DNA of 64,000 nt from NCBI GenBank assembly GCA_000442015.1, contig KE561209.1, positions 286,353 through 350,352 of the forward strand, written 5' to 3'. Numbering within the stretch: position 1 is the first letter of the stretch; each line of letters opens with the position of its first letter. The notes under the pieces were generated by a model. That model saw only the letters and a program-made list of their open reading frames with translations. It was not told the DNA's origin and ran no database searches. This document shows positions 44,515 through 57,881 of the stretch, piece after piece. The translations under genes and the position numbers were made by a program. Source of the DNA: Rozella allomycis CSF55 (taxonomy: Eukaryota > Rozellomycota).

Positions 44515-47500
44515 ATGAAGACTCATCAACCCCTTCAATTTACCTTTGAAAAGTCTAAGCGCTCCATTCTAAGTCAATGGTTAAAAAACGTGCAACGGTA
44601 CTTTTACCCAGTGATTCAAGACGACAAGCCGCTGAAAGCGTCGAATGCTGGTTCCATGTTGCAGTTTACGCAGCAGAGTATCAAGCCATTCCATTTCCAA
44701 ATAAACTACGACTTGAGTTTTCTTGGCGACGTTCTTGAAGGTGCTGTTGTGAATTTCTGTGTCCAATTAATCGCGAACACTACGCATTCGAATAGCCAAG
44801 TGCGATTAGAAGCTGTATTTCTTGTGTACCAGCTGGCTACTATTCTTGATGCCAAGTTGGTTGAGCCTGCGGATGTGGTCTTGTCGTATTTCCAAAACGA
44901 TGATTCGAGTATGTGTTTGGGTTGTTGTTGAGTAGATCTTGAAGTTGGTGTTCAATTGCTTGTGAAGAAGGTTTCAAAGCCGTTTAGTGTGTTTGCGGTG
45001 GCACTTGCGACAGGACTGGAGGGTCTGTATGCGTGTCCGGAATCGGGAATTCGAGTGACATGTATTACGGCGATGGCTGTTCTTGTACATGAGAACGAAG
45101 AAGTTTTTGTGCATGAAGATCAATGTAAGTTTTATTAATTTGAATTGTGATAGTTGCGTCGTTGTGGAATATGTATTTTGTGTTGGAAAATTACAAGGAC
45201 AGTCATGTAGCACCGAAAGATAGGGTTGTTTTGATTAAAGCTTTGGGGATGCTTTCGCATTTCTATGTTGATAGGAATGTGCATTTTACTGAAAGATTGG
45301 TTGAAACATTGATGATGTTGAAGAACAAGACGTTGAGTGAAATAGCTGCATTGAAGGATGTGTTGAGTGAAATATTTAAGATGCAAAAATTGGATTGTTT
45401 TGTTTGCTTTGCTAATATTATTAATCCGCATGATGAGAATGCTTATGATTTGTTTACATGGGCTATTGAGTGTTACTTTATGGTCGATAGTAAGAAGAGG
45501 GAAAAAGCATTGAATGATTTCGTGTTTGGATTGATTAGTTTGTTTAGAGCGTCTCATGCGCTTGTTAGATATGGTGCGTTTCTTGGGCTTTACACTGCGA
45601 CAAAGTTGATTAAGGATTTCTTAAAGCAGAATGTTGCTTATTTACCGTTTGTTATTGTAGGAACTGGCGATAGTGATTATTTAACTTCGTTTCTTTGTCG
45701 ACAGATATTAGAAACGATGCAGCAGGAGAAGAGTTTAATAGTGAGTGTTGACAAGCCAAAGAATTATGATGAGAGGTATGGAGGGAGAATGAGAATTAAG
45801 AGTTTTGAAGAATTGAATGAAAAGCAGTTTGAAAAGATTATTGAAAGCAGTCCTATTATTTCGATGAATGTTTTACAAAAGATGGCGAGTGGGATGGAAT
45901 ATTTAAGTGATTCTCAGCAAATCAATCAATTGAAGATGATTTCATTGTGGTGCAAAAAATTAACTGCGGTATTTTCATTTATTGGATTCAAAATAGTTTG
46001 AGCCATTTTTGATGCAATCTATTTTGCCTTTTACTCAAGTAGAGAAAATGAAAGTTCAGATTTCAGCGTTGCAAGTTATTCAATCTCATCAACAAGCGTT
46101 TCAATCATGCAATGAAGAAGAAATAAAATTAGTTTGGAGTCATTTGATGCCTTTATTGTCTAAAAGTGTTAATTCAGAATTGCTTGTTGAAATATTGAAT
46201 ACAGTTAAGAGTATTCCATTTAATAAACTAACAAATACGTATTGCACTCAATTGTTGAAGATTCTTAATAAATTGACATTTCATTTAAATAAAAGTGTTA
46301 GAAGAACAGTTTATGAATTAATAAAAGAATTCAAAGGGTATTGGAAAGATAGAAATCTACATTCGCATGCTTACGTTTCGTTACTTTTATCACTTGGTGA
46401 ACAAGATAAAGAAAACTTTAATGTTTTAATTGATAGTTTGAATGATTATATAAAGTTGGATTTAAAGTTTAATAACATGAAAATGATGAGTGATTTAGCT
46501 TGGAAAATTTGTGAAAATTCAGAAATAACAAGAATTGTAGCAGAAGATGAATTAGACATGTGTGATTATATTTATGATTATTTTCTTCCTGATTCAATTG
46601 AAAATATATTTTCTAATCATGATAATTACCCAACATTAAAGTTATTGGGCCAGGCGCCGTTTTGGGTTAGTTTGTTGTTTTATAGACTGAGAGTAGAACC
46701 CAAGAGAAAAGAAGATATTGGATTTGCTAGTCTGTTAGCACCCTTGTTTGGAATTAGTGATCCCGTTTTGAGGGTAAAGGCGAGTGAGTGTTATTTCTTG
46801 ATTTGCACTGAAAGTGATAAAGTCACGATGAATGTAAAGATGGTTAATTTGGGATTGTATATGATAAAACATTATTTCATTCAGCATAAGCAATGGTCGT
46901 TTCAAGAGTAAAGTAATTTTATTGATTGTAATAGATTTTCATTTTCATTTTTACGCATGCTGGTTAGATCGAAAGCATTTACTATGCCATTGACGATCTG
47001 TTGGGGATTTTTAGAGAATGCAAGAGTTTGTTTAACTGAAGTTTTTAGCCCTAGTTTAAAGTTAGAAGCTATAAGATTTATAAAGGATTGTTTGATGATT
47101 GTTCCATTAGCTATTTCAAATAAATGGAGCGAACTGAGAGATACTTTTAGGAGCATTATTTTAGATGCAGATGAGATGGTTTCTACTGAAGCTTGTAATG
47201 TTTATTCATTGTTGTTTGAAATTGTTCCTGTAAACTTGATGGAAAGTGCGATTCAATTTATTAAAAATGATCTTATTATAATGGAAACCCCTGTAAAATT
47301 GAGTATTGAAGAAAAGAATAGTAAATTTACTAAATGAAATCAATCTAGTTGTTTTAAAAACTTCATTAAAATGTTTGGGAAGAAATAGTCAGAAATCATA
47401 TGCCATGATTATAATTCAAATACTGGAAGATTATTTGCATGATCAAAGTTCTTCAGTAAGAAATATTGCATTCGAATCTATTATTAATCAAATGTCTTTG

Positions 47501-50036
47501 ATAGAAACCAATTATACATTACTTTGGAGTCTTCTTCCTTTTGTTTATGATCCAAAGTTGAAAGAATTGTATGAAAGAAAGTTGAAAAATGAAGTAAACT
47601 TTCTGAATAGAAATTCATACAAATTTGATCAAAAAGATCTTTCTGATAATTTAAGAGATTTGATTTTAAATGAAATTTACAAAATTGAAGGAGATTTTGA
47701 TCTTGAAATTTCTATAAATGAAACCCCTGTCAATACCCTTGTTATTAACCCTGGTAATTCCACCGATTCGTCACACTTCAAAATTCCAGAGATTGTGACG
47801 CCAACTAATCTATTAAAAGAAATGCATAGATTGGCAATGAATTTAAAGCCATTAGAAAAAACAAATGAAGTCTTGTACAAGATGGAGAACCTCAATGTAG
47901 TTAAAGGGCCAGTTTTGTTAGCGATGAGTGAATTTGCGCTTTCACATTTTGAATCTATTGGTAGTTTAGTTTTGGATGTTCTTTTGACGAAAGAAGTTGA
48001 TGACTATTTCTTGTTGGCTATAAAGAATCTAAATGAAAATAACCAGAAAAGTATAAAATTTCTAATTTCAAAGATTCTTTCTAGCAATTTCGAAAATGAA
48101 TTAATTCTTGTGATTTTTCTTTATGAAATTATTAAAAGAAATATCCCTGAAAAATCTGTAGATTTGTGTTCTAAATATATCCCAATGATTAACAATGCAA
48201 GATTTACAATAAAAAAGAGATTGCTTTCTATTTTAGCTTCTGTTCAAATGTCATTAATTGTTGGAAATGAAGAAATGATTAAAGTTTTAGATTCGTGCCA
48301 TCATTTTATTGAACAAGTTGAAGAAGAAGAAATAGTTTTAAAAGTTTATTCAAGTGTTTCTAAAATATTCGATTCAATTGGAAACAAACATCCTCTTTTT
48401 ACAGGGGTCATAAGTAGAATGAAACAAGTAAAAATCATTAATAAATTCAATTTTAAAAGGATATTAAATCTCACATTTTATCCCACAGAAAAAGAGCTTT
48501 AGCTGTATTTAAGATTATGAGTCATTTAATGAATAACGAAGAAAGGATTTGGGCGAGTTTATTATTCCTAAGTGATCCAGAAGATTCCATCTCAAAGCCA
48601 ATTGTTAACATTCTTTCAGCCAAAGGAATAATAAAAGAAACGGTTAATAAAGTTGAAATCGATAGTCTAAATTACAATTACTATTTAAACAACAAATTAA
48701 TCCAAAAGTAATACATTATTATCATTATCACTCTTGGTACAACATTAAAGTTAAACTGGTCAAACAAGAAAAGCCATTGTTTGTATTATTTGAAGATTAT
48801 AGCTTTTCTTTTGAAAACGTCAATTCGACAGGGGTGTTGAACAATCTAGTTTCTTCAAATTTAACTTTAACTTCAAATTTATTGGATAATCTAATTAATT
48901 CCATCGATGAAGCTATTGAAAAGAAGGATAATGATTTGAACAAGTAATAAGCCTCTATTTGATTAATGAAGGTATCTCTTTCTAATTTCAGTCTTTTCAA
49001 ACCTTTTAAGTTGTTATCCAGGTATTCAACAATTATAACATTAAAAGATCCAATGAATTATGTCGAAAAAATGATAAAAATGGCTGTTCATTGTAGAACT
49101 GAATCAAATCAAATTAGACAACACCTATTCCAAGCGATGGAAGATTCATTCTTCTTTTTCAATGAATTTGTTGACATCCCAGTGCTGGATGAAGAACAAT
49201 TCGAAATTCTCGAAGCCTTCAAATCAGAATCAATGAACGCCACTAATGATATGGTCAAAAATAACAAAACTGAAAAAATGAATTTAATTATTCAAACTAG
49301 AAAAGAATTGGACGAATCAATTGATGACAAGGTACCTCCATGTAATCAATATTGAACCAGGCTGAAATTTTGAGAAAATTCACTCTTCTGGAAGCAAGGC
49401 TAACTAAAGAATTGGGATCGCTATTTGTGTTGAGTCAAGAAAAAACTATTCTGGCGTTGGAATTCTTTGATCAAAGCATAAACAACGATCACAGGTGCGA
49501 TTTCATTTTGTTAATTACTACAGGGATATTAGAGAAGCTGCCGTTGACGCTATTATTTCTATTGCTAAAACTCACAAGGCGAATCCTTCTGTGTGGAAAA
49601 AGATTCAATCGTTGCTTGAAAATTACACGGAATTACTCTATCACCAAAAACAGAATCTTTACTACAAAGTAATTTACAATATTATTGTTCATAATTAGAA
49701 AATGGATATTCTCAACCTTGTCTCTAATCTGTTGATTTATTCTACAAATGAATCTCTTTGTCAAAGGGCCGTGCAATGTATAACCGACCTTTGGAAAGAT
49801 CCTGATTCTCAAATAAGATCATTTTCCATAACGCAAATCAAAGTAACTTTATTTATTTAGCATAACTTTAGAACTTGGGAATAGCAGGTGTTAAACAAGT
49901 ATTGGACAGCTTTGATGACAAGCAGCCAAACAACCTCGTAAAAATTTCTGCTACTTTGCTAAACAATCATTCATTTACTGAAAAAGATCAGCTAAATGAT
50001 CTTCTTCAATGGTACTTTACTAGAAATAAGAAATAA
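44515..50036 (+). CDS. Very large HEAT/ARM-like helical-repeat protein
   Basis: More than a dozen exons joined by 26-32-nt introns give a protein of about 1,700 residues with no in-frame interruption except one place. After IQK near 48708 a single missing A in a short A run, or an AG-less intron, must be assumed. The protein is alpha-helical throughout, with leucine-rich helix pairs (SQVRLEAVFLVYQLATIL, SVRRTVYELIKEF, SSSVRNIAFESIINQMSLI, DIREAAVDAIISIAKTHK, SLCQRAVQCITDLWKDPDS) typical of HEAT repeats. There is no signal peptide or catalytic motif. I cannot name the family. Size and style resemble scaffold solenoids such as focadhesin, but that is only a possibility. Codon use shifts from G-ending codons at the 5' end towards A/T-ending ones. 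Confidence 0.7.
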
Positions 50037-50099
50037 ACGTCTTTCTTTTCTTTAGATCTTGTAATCTTGATTTCCCCTTTTTCGGTGGCGCTTTTTCAG

Positions 50100-52388
50100 A
50101 TGAAAATTTTTCTTATCGCACTTTCCCTTTTACTCGGCATAAATGCTAAAATATTCAAGCGCAGTGACCAAGATATCCAAAACAAGAAATTGGGGGTTCT
50201 CACTGACGAATATCTAAATGGCATATTTCGGGAAAATCATATTGCCACAGTTGGTGCACACACGATCGAGAATAGCGAAAATCTGATAATTCAATATGGT
50301 GATCCAGTGAGGGATGATTTTGAGAATGAGATTTCCGATATGTTAAAGAGTCTAGTACCCAAATTCGAGAAAGATGCGGATTATTGCAGATTTTTGGCTT
50401 CTGTTACTTGGAGGAGCACCACAACATTGAATTCTGAAGAAGGTCTTCAATATAATATGCTTCTTCATGACTGTCTTTTAAAGCACGACAAAAAATACAT
50501 GACTAAAGATCCAGACGTAGTTAAGTTTTTGGAAAATTTAAAGGTGAATAGCGATTTCAAGTTATGCTTTGAAGAGAAAAAATTAGCAAAACTCACACCT
50601 TCAAGGTTTTTAAGTTCTCTTAAAGGTAGGTGTAGTCAATTTTTTGCCACCAGTGCTGGTAAAGCATTCTACTCAAGATTAGAGGAATTATTAAAACGCA
50701 ATGTTATTTCCAATTGTGGGGGGTCTTCTGTAGCAGATAGCGCAAATCCGCTGAAACATTTGGATTCAGCTCAAACTTGTACTATAGAGCCAAAAGGCAG
50801 AATTATTAGAGTACCAATTGAACACCCAGATTTATTAACATACAATAAGCCAGATGTTAGAGATATAAAACCAAATGTAACTCCACTATATGAGATTCTT
50901 CATTACATTGTCAAGGCGCAGGCAGAAACCGATGATGGAAATGTTTTTCTTCTCACTATTGGGATCAAACCAGACAACAACGATGCTACTTGGGAATATT
51001 ACCTTTTGGACGAGGACAAAGCCAGTAAGAGCCTAAAATTTAGCAACCTTCAAATGGTATTTCTTATACTTTCCATTATTTAGGGACCTTTGCATTCAAT
51101 AACTGTTCCTTTAGTGAAACACGCAAGTACCGACGAGTTGTATGTCTACGATCCTGTATTGCAGCTAACCCCAAAGTATAGACAAGGTCATTTTATGACA
51201 GTTGGGAATTACCTTCAAATGATTGAAAAAGGTTTACATAATTCAGTCCCCAAAGATAAATTAGCAGTTTTCATATCAACCTTTGAAAGTACGCTTACTT
51301 CTGAATATGTGTGGCATGCTTTAGAAACCGCAATAATTAAGGACGTTGCAAATAACTTGAAGAACTATGTACCCTTAGAGCAAAATTTGAAGAGCGATCT
51401 AATTCTCCAGACTTCCACGCTTTTCAAGAAAAAGACTGAAAGACAATGGACTAATGTATGTGACTTAATTCAGTATTACGTGGCCCAACATGCCATTGAC
51501 CGATCTAATGATTACGCTAATGCCATGCGAAAATATAGTGCAATCACAGATATCACATTGAAACAAGTTGATATTTTGCAAGGAAAGCAAAATATTACAA
51601 AATCACTAAAAAAACTTTCACAGTGGGCTATGAAGGTCATGGCTTCTCAAACTCATTGTATTATGGAGAACCTTCCAACACAAAAGGAAACTGCTGCCAC
51701 TTTTGCCGTGGCCTTAAACGATGATATCACGGATAATAATTTTTATTTTGGATTTTCAAACGGCTATCGAAGTAAAAATGGTATTTCTCTTTCAGATCGC
51801 CAAAAAGTTGTGGATATGTGTTTGAAACAGTATTTTGTAGCATGGCCCGCTGAGTTTAATAATGATATGTCTTTTATAAGAGAGTTACATGAGCGTAAAG
51901 TGAGGCAAGAACCTGCAAAAGCAGCTAATTATGCGATTTCTAATTGTGCTGAAGATCAATGCTGTTCATTATCCATCTTTCAGGGTCCTTTGAGAGACGA
52001 TGCTGATTTTGTTATTAATAAAGATTCATGGCCAAGTGTGATGCCATTGATCGTATTTTCTTATCGGTACTATAAAACACCTTCTCGATATTTCTTGGCT
52101 CCTATTGATAGATGCAGAAACTGTCAGCAATATAGAATTTACAAGGACCAGAATTATCCTGATGGGATCGATGTTTCGTTTCAAGGACTAGCTATAACAG
52201 ACTGGATATTTGAAACAATGAGGCAAGAATTTAACCGACTTGATATTTTTGGTATACCAAATGGTGTGAGAAGACATGCCACAAATCCATTACCTATTGA
52301 TAAAATGAAGGAGCTAAAGACTTTTCTAAAGACAAATTATGACGCATTAAGAGTTCACGAAGAAACTAAAATTTACGCAACGACTTAA
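50100..52388 (+). CDS. Large secreted orphan protein
   Basis: ATG 50100 opens the signal peptide MKIFLIALSLLLGINA. One 27-nt intron near 51057 joins QM to GPLHSITVPLVKHAS. About 750 residues with repeated helical sections and cysteine pairs (CIMENLPTQKET, NCAEDQCCSLSIFQG, DRCRNCQQY). No family recognised. It lies beside another secreted orphan in convergent orientation, stops about 53 bp apart. In a parasite this pair would be natural effector or surface-protein candidates; that is inference. Confidence 0.7.
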
Positions 52389-52441
52389 ATAATCTTAATA
52401 ATGAATAAATAATCTACCATAAAAATTGGAAAATTTATTGA

Positions 52442-53701
52442 CTAATTATTGATTTTGTGAAAACGTAATTCCGCTGCACCTCCAAACGTTATTATTATGT
52501 CTGAATAACTTGAATTACTTTTCTTTAACGATTTCATGTTTTTCACTTCAAAATAATGTATTGGAAGAGATTTTATGCCATCATTGAAATAATCCTCAAG
52601 TCTGCCAACGTTTTTCATTTCAAGGCTATTATTTTTATGATTGAACTGAATGAAATTTGATGGGTCTGATCTCAACATGACATAATTTCCCTTGAGGAAA
52701 TATCCATAAAAAATACTGGGCAAGGTTGAAAGATCAACAACGCCCTGTTTTGTCTTTGCACTTTTTAACTCAAGTTTGACAGGATCAGCATTCATTAAAT
52801 AAAATACTCTAAGCCCATTCCAAACATACGCATCCTTTATCGCATTGGATAATCCTTCCTTTCCGAATTTCATGTTATACAGAGTCTCAAATTTGGAACA
52901 AGGATTGTTTAGAAATGCTTCAGATATTTCTTCCACACTGAATTCATACGTCAACTTTTTACTATCTGGACATCTCTCAGCCAAAAAGTCAAACATATCT
53001 TTTCTCAATTGCAATTTAGCCTTTTTCACAAGTTCTTTGCTGATTTGAACTTCACCATACGAAAGAATTCTATCCAGAATCACCCTATCTCTTTCACCAT
53101 TTCCACGTGCAAAAATACTAACTGCGTCTTCAAAAAATAGCTTGATCTTTGTCTTTAAAAAGTTTGAAAACTTTGATATTTTCTTGATAGGAACAGAGCT
53201 ATAACCTAGGTATATTTCGCGTATCATTTCTTCGTTGTTAATCCAAGCATTCCTAAAGTCGAACTTACCGCCCTTATAAATGAATGGCACTTCTTCTTTC
53301 AAAGGCAAAATAATTTCAGAGAAGACAAAGTCAATGTCATTTAAAGCATTTGTTTTAGATTCAATGTGCTTTGGATCATTTGATTCAAAGTCAATATCCT
53401 CTGGAATTAATTTCTTTAAATTTTCAGCATCCAAAGAAGGCATAAATAGTCCTGCTGGGTTCATATATACAATCTCTTTCGCCAAGTCATATTTCTTTAG
53501 TGAGATCGCGTGAACTACAGCAAATAATGTATTATCAATGCTTATCCATCTTTTACAAATAAGTTCTTTCAACGTATCGTGGTCGTCGTTTTCAATACTC
53601 TTTTTTGTAAGGCTGCGAAACTGATCATAAGATGGAAAGTCAGGAATAGGATTCGCAATCATGAAACTTGCAAAAAATAACAGAAGTAAAATATTTTTCA
53701 T
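52442..53701 (-). CDS. Secreted orphan protein
   Basis: Intron-free, 419 residues. The signal peptide MKNILLLLFFASFMIANPIP is followed by helical repeats (DDHDTLKELICKRWISID, KKYDLAKEIVYMNPAGLF) that look faintly ankyrin-like, and a C-terminal beta-rich part (GYFLKGNYVMLRSDPSNF, SSYSDIIITFGGAAELRF). No known domain. Lack of introns sets it apart from most neighbours. Confidence 0.7.
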   Translation of the reverse strand: MKNILLLLFFASFMIANPIPDFPSYDQFRSLTKKSIENDDHDTLKELICKRWISIDNTLFAVVHAISLKKYDLAKEIVYMNPAGLFMPSLDAENLKKLIPEDIDFESNDPKHIESKTNALNDIDFVFSEIILPLKEEVPFIYKGGKFDFRNAWINNEEMIREIYLGYSSVPIKKISKFSNFLKTKIKLFFEDAVSIFARGNGERDRVILDRILSYGEVQISKELVKKAKLQLRKDMFDFLAERCPDSKKLTYEFSVEEISEAFLNNPCSKFETLYNMKFGKEGLSNAIKDAYVWNGLRVFYLMNADPVKLELKSAKTKQGVVDLSTLPSIFYGYFLKGNYVMLRSDPSNFIQFNHKNNSLEMKNVGRLEDYFNDGIKSLPIHYFEVKNMKSLKKSNSSYSDIIITFGGAAELRFHKINN

Positions 53702-53952
53702 TCCAGGGTACTGGGTATGATCTGATTTTGAAATAAACCAAATTTTGATCTCTAATCTACGAAATTTCTATGGAATTATTGCTGATACGTAAAAAGGAAA
53801 TGAACCGGGTTATAAGAAATGTCCAGGCTCTTTGACCATCACCAAACCAACCGTCAAATTCCAATGCTCTCATCAATTCTGATTTCTGAATAAGGCTAGA
53901 AACTAGATGTGAGTTATATTGATGTTCAATAAATGGTCATCTTTATTTATAA

Positions 53953-55056
53953 TCATTCTTGAGACAACTTTGCTTCCACACCACATATGATCTTATTCAC
54001 TTCATAGTCTAAAGCTCTAGATAGAATATCAGAAAAGGAGGAAATGCTAAGTTTTTCATCAAGTACATTAGTGATCTCGTTTTGGAAAATCTGTTCGATT
54101 GGAAGAGTTGTAATAGGAACTGGCACCTCGGGTTTATTTAGGATCATTTTATCTTCATTGTCTTTAGTTGACATGAGACCAACCGTGGATTTTTGTGTTT
54201 TCAAAGTTCCTTTAACTTTTCATTAGTTATTGATGCAATTACCGGGCAGCTGTGGAGTCAAACTCGGCGGTTTGGCAGTTTCCAAATTTGTCGCCGCATC
54301 CTCTGGTCTTACTTTTTTGTTGTTTTCTTTAGCTTTTGAATTCTTGTTTAAATCCTTTTCTTTCGGGGTGTTTGGTCTTGAATTCTTCTTAAGGGTCCCA
54401 TTTTCATTCTTTGCCTCATTCGCTTTTGCTTGAGCTATCTTCCAATCGTTATATTCCGCTAAGCGCATAGAAGATTTTAGGGAAGGAAATGTAAAAGGCG
54501 ACGATTTTATGTCTACATTGGTTATAGTCAAATTTGTGCTTTCAGTGAACACAAATTTAATGAGTTTAATAACCTTTAGCACTCTATACTCTATCTACTT
54601 TATATTTACGTGTTTGATATAGATTTCATTATGACCTCTGTGTCTTTCCGGTCGAGTAAAACGTAATTCTTTTCAATCGACTTTTTCACTTGGTAAATTA
54701 GAACATCTGGTATTTGCTTGTCAAATATATTATCTGATTTAGCTTTGAATAGATACTTTAGTTAGATTACAGATTAAATTTATGAGTAGATTGGCGACCA
54801 TGTCATAGATTTTATCAATACAAGATTTATCGACCCCTCCTTTCCACATATCATTCAATAGCCCTTCCAATAAATCCTGTAGTATGTTTTGTTTTGCGAA
54901 TAGCATTTCATCATTTGGCATGTCAAAGAAATATCCGTTTCTACTTTGAATTCCTTTGGCATCTTTTAAAAATATATCCAATCCTTTGTTTTTAAGGTCT
55001 TCTTTAATTTCCTGACGAGTCACTTGGTGATCATCAAGATTTTTGAAAACAGTCAT
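53953..55056 (-). CDS. Unidentified coiled protein, four exons
   Basis: Joining exons across introns of 28, 26 and 27 nt gives about 340 residues. The N-terminal part has QEIKEDLKNKGLDIFLKDAK and DKIYDMVANLLINLI. The middle has IPDVLIYQVKKSIEKNYVLL and TVLKVIKLIKFVFTES. Then comes a Lys/Asn/Pro-rich low-complexity section and a C-terminal helix (EQIFQNEITNVLDEKLSI). No signal peptide. I do not recognise it. Confidence 0.6.
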
Positions 55057-55186
55057 GTTATTTTGTTTATTAGAAATATATCAATTGAATTTTAAATCCA
55101 AGAAGGTTCATCTTTAAGTCTTTGCGATATATGTAGTCTTAAATTATGATTTGCGATCGGATTGGAAGTTAGTGGCTTGGGTTAGA

Positions 55187-57123
55187 ATGGAGGATACGGC
55201 TGAATCATTTTCGATGAACGCAGAGGATTATGAGCTTGGAAAGACAATTGGTATTATATAAATTAGTATTTAAATAGGCTTTGGATCATCAGGGATTGTT
55301 TTTACCGCATTATATACGCCCTTAAAGAAACCTGTCGCAGTGAAAATGATAGATTTGGATAGTTTTGAAAGAAACCAAATCGATACATTACGAGTATTTA
55401 ATGTTTTTGTAGATTAATTCAGAAAGAAATTCAAGTAATGTCACTGTGTAAGCACCCTAATGTCTTGCCTGTGTATGCAAGCTTTTTAAACTCGAGAAAG
55501 TTGTGGATTGTTACACCACTAATGCAAATAGGTATTGTTTTTTATCTTTGATTAAATATAGGTTCATGTCTTGATGTTTTGAAAAATCATTATCCTGATG
55601 GTTTGGAAGAAGGGATTATAGCGTGTATACTGTATCAAGCTTTGCAAGGACTGGACTATCTTCATAAAAATAATCACATACATAGAGATTTTAAGGCGGG
55701 AAACTTGTTAATGGACAGATATGGAACAGTCTATTTGGCAGACTTTGGAGTGAGTTCTTCCCTAATGGAAGACTTTGAAAGAAAAGGGATACGCAAAACA
55801 TTTGTTGGAACTCCATGTTGGATGGCTCCTGAAGTGATGGAGATGACTAAAGGCTATGACACTAAAGCTGATATTTGGTCTGTTGGTATTACTGCATTGG
55901 AATTGGCTTATGGTTTTGCCCCCTTTGCTAAATTCCCGCCGATGAAAGTAAATAGCTTAATTTTTCTTTATAAAGGTTATTTATTTAACCCTTAACAATC
56001 AAGCCCCGACTCTTGATAAAAACCACGCGAACAGAAAGTATTCGAAGGCTTTTAAAGAAATGATTGATTGTTGTTTGCAGAAGGATCCTACTAAAAGGTT
56101 TTTCAATTGACTTAAATTTATGTAGACCAACGTGCGAAGTTTTATTGAAGCATTCATTCTTTAAGCAAATAAAGAAGTCATCTGGATTAGAAAAGTTTAT
56201 AGAAGGGCTTTCAACAGTAGAAGAAAGAGCTAAAAAAGGTAAACAGAGCAAAAAGATTGAATTCAGATTTTAACCAAACCGTTTATGATACAACGGATGC
56301 TGAAGATAGCCATTCGTGGGATTTCGATAGTGTAAATGGCGGCGATGAAGAATCTCAATTGGATGAATCAAAAAGTAGCAATGAAGGAAAGTCCAATGAT
56401 TTTAACAAAAAGAGCAGATTCATTCTAGAATCTTCTAATGCTGATACCCCGACAAAAGAAAATGTTTCAGAAATCAAAAAAGGGAGATTTTCTGTAATTG
56501 AAAAGCCTTTATTGCCCTCTGAAATCCCAAAAGCCAATTTGCCAAAAGTTGAATCGTCAGAATCTATTAAGCCAATTCTACAGAGGCAACCTTCAACAGA
56601 CAGCAGTGTATTTTCTTCTGGAAAGCGTACATTTGAAGTAAGAACTGTCGCAACTGAAGAGAAATCTATCTTATCGCCTTCAATATCACAAAGTCATTCC
56701 ACTTCCACACAAAAGCCGAATGAACAAACTAGAGGAAGGTTTCAAGTTCTTTCAATTGATCCTCCAACAGATACAAATGGTAAAAAAATAATCAATTTCT
56801 TATGATTAGAAAATGGAAACGTTACATCTACGGCTGGAAACACACCAATTGAAATGCTTCCATCACCGGTTGTCAATACTTCACTAAAAAGCAAAGTCAG
56901 TTTTAACGAATCCATAGAAAAAATAATCCCTTTACCCGCCACAGATAAACAAAAACCGTAATTATTAATTTTATTAATAATTAGATCGGAAGAGAAATCA
57001 ATGCTTGATGGGCTTTCATTAATATCGAATCTTGAAAAATATATTAAAAGTCTACTGAAAGAAAATGAAGATTTGAAAAGAGAAAATGAAGCACTTAAGC
57101 GATCAATCAATAGAGTTGAATAA
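55187..57123 (+). CDS. Ste20-family kinase of the OSR1/SPAK (Fray) type
   Basis: ATG 55187; eight short introns. The kinase domain has all key motifs: glycine loop [35 protein letters not shown], activation-loop [13 protein letters not shown] (the OSR1/SPAK signature) and [15 protein letters not shown]. It ends in [21 protein letters not shown] and STVEERAKK, matching the RAPTISERAKK of OSR1. The tail holds motifs RFIL, GRFSV, RTFEV and GRFQV. It finishes in a short heptad coiled coil ([26 protein letters not shown]) instead of the CCT domain of animal OSR1. In animals RFxV/I motifs are what CCT domains bind. It probably signals in osmotic or ion homeostasis; that is inferred from family. Confidence 0.93.
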
Positions 57124-57135
57124 ATTATATTTATT

Positions 57136-57881
57136 TTACATTTTGCTCCTATTCCTTACTTTCAAAGCCATTGAAACTATTTTACTCATCCAAAACACTT
57201 GAAGACCATAAACAAGTCTAAATCCCCATTTCATCGAAAATGATTCATTATATTCTTTATCATTCTTTTCAAATCGGTATATTTGCTTGCCCATCCAAAC
57301 TATTCTCAATATAAAGAACAGACACACAAATGTAGCCAACGATCCTTTGTATATCTTACTGTGAATATATGTCTTTGGATTGAATTCTCTCAACAACCAG
57401 TTAACATTTAAGAGAATGGTGGAAAGTTCAAGAAGCGCAAACTTTGGAATCTCTTTAGAATACTTTTTAGAAGAAAATGCACCCAAGAGAATCATGAAAC
57501 CTACCAGGTGATGGAACAATTCTGCTGGATATTCGCGCCAGTCATCTCTCGAAGCAAAAGTGTCGTGTGCGAAATAGCCGAGTAATGATGACATTGTATA
57601 CACACTCAATGAATCATCAAGTCTTCCACTTTTATCGGACAGCTATATTCATTTTTGATTTAAATAGTTACTTTTAATATTCCAAATGATGATACAAATG
57701 TCGCGTTGACTGTAGACAGGAGCGTTAAAATAAGTCTCCTTAGTCTATTAGGATCATCAATTAGTCCAGGGAAATATTTCGGTAACTTTGTTTCGCAGGT
57801 CTTATACAGCAAATAGTAGATTAAACTCGAGGAACCAGCTGAAACGGCCAGTTTCGCAGTTGACGGGTAAACAAATCCCAT
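57136..57881 (-). CDS. TLC-domain membrane protein (TLCD4/TMEM56-like)
   Basis: Two exons with a 29-nt intron, about 239 residues and five to seven hydrophobic helices. The TLC pattern is clear: TAKLAVSAGSSSLIYYLLYK, RLILTLLSTVNATFVSSFG, YTMSSLLGYFAHDTF, YPAELFHHLVGFMILLGAF (the conserved FHH), FALLELSTILLNVNWLLREF, and IYKGSLATFVCLFFILRIVWMG. TLC proteins include ceramide synthases and lipid-sensing proteins; this one lacks the ceramide-synthase Lag1 motif. Confidence 0.82.

Noticed and set aside
48700-48760. An intron ending in TG in the HEAT-repeat gene
   Set aside because: A single missing A gives a natural continuous reading (VIHYYHYHSWYNIKVKLVK), which is simpler than a non-AG splice site; left as an alternative only.
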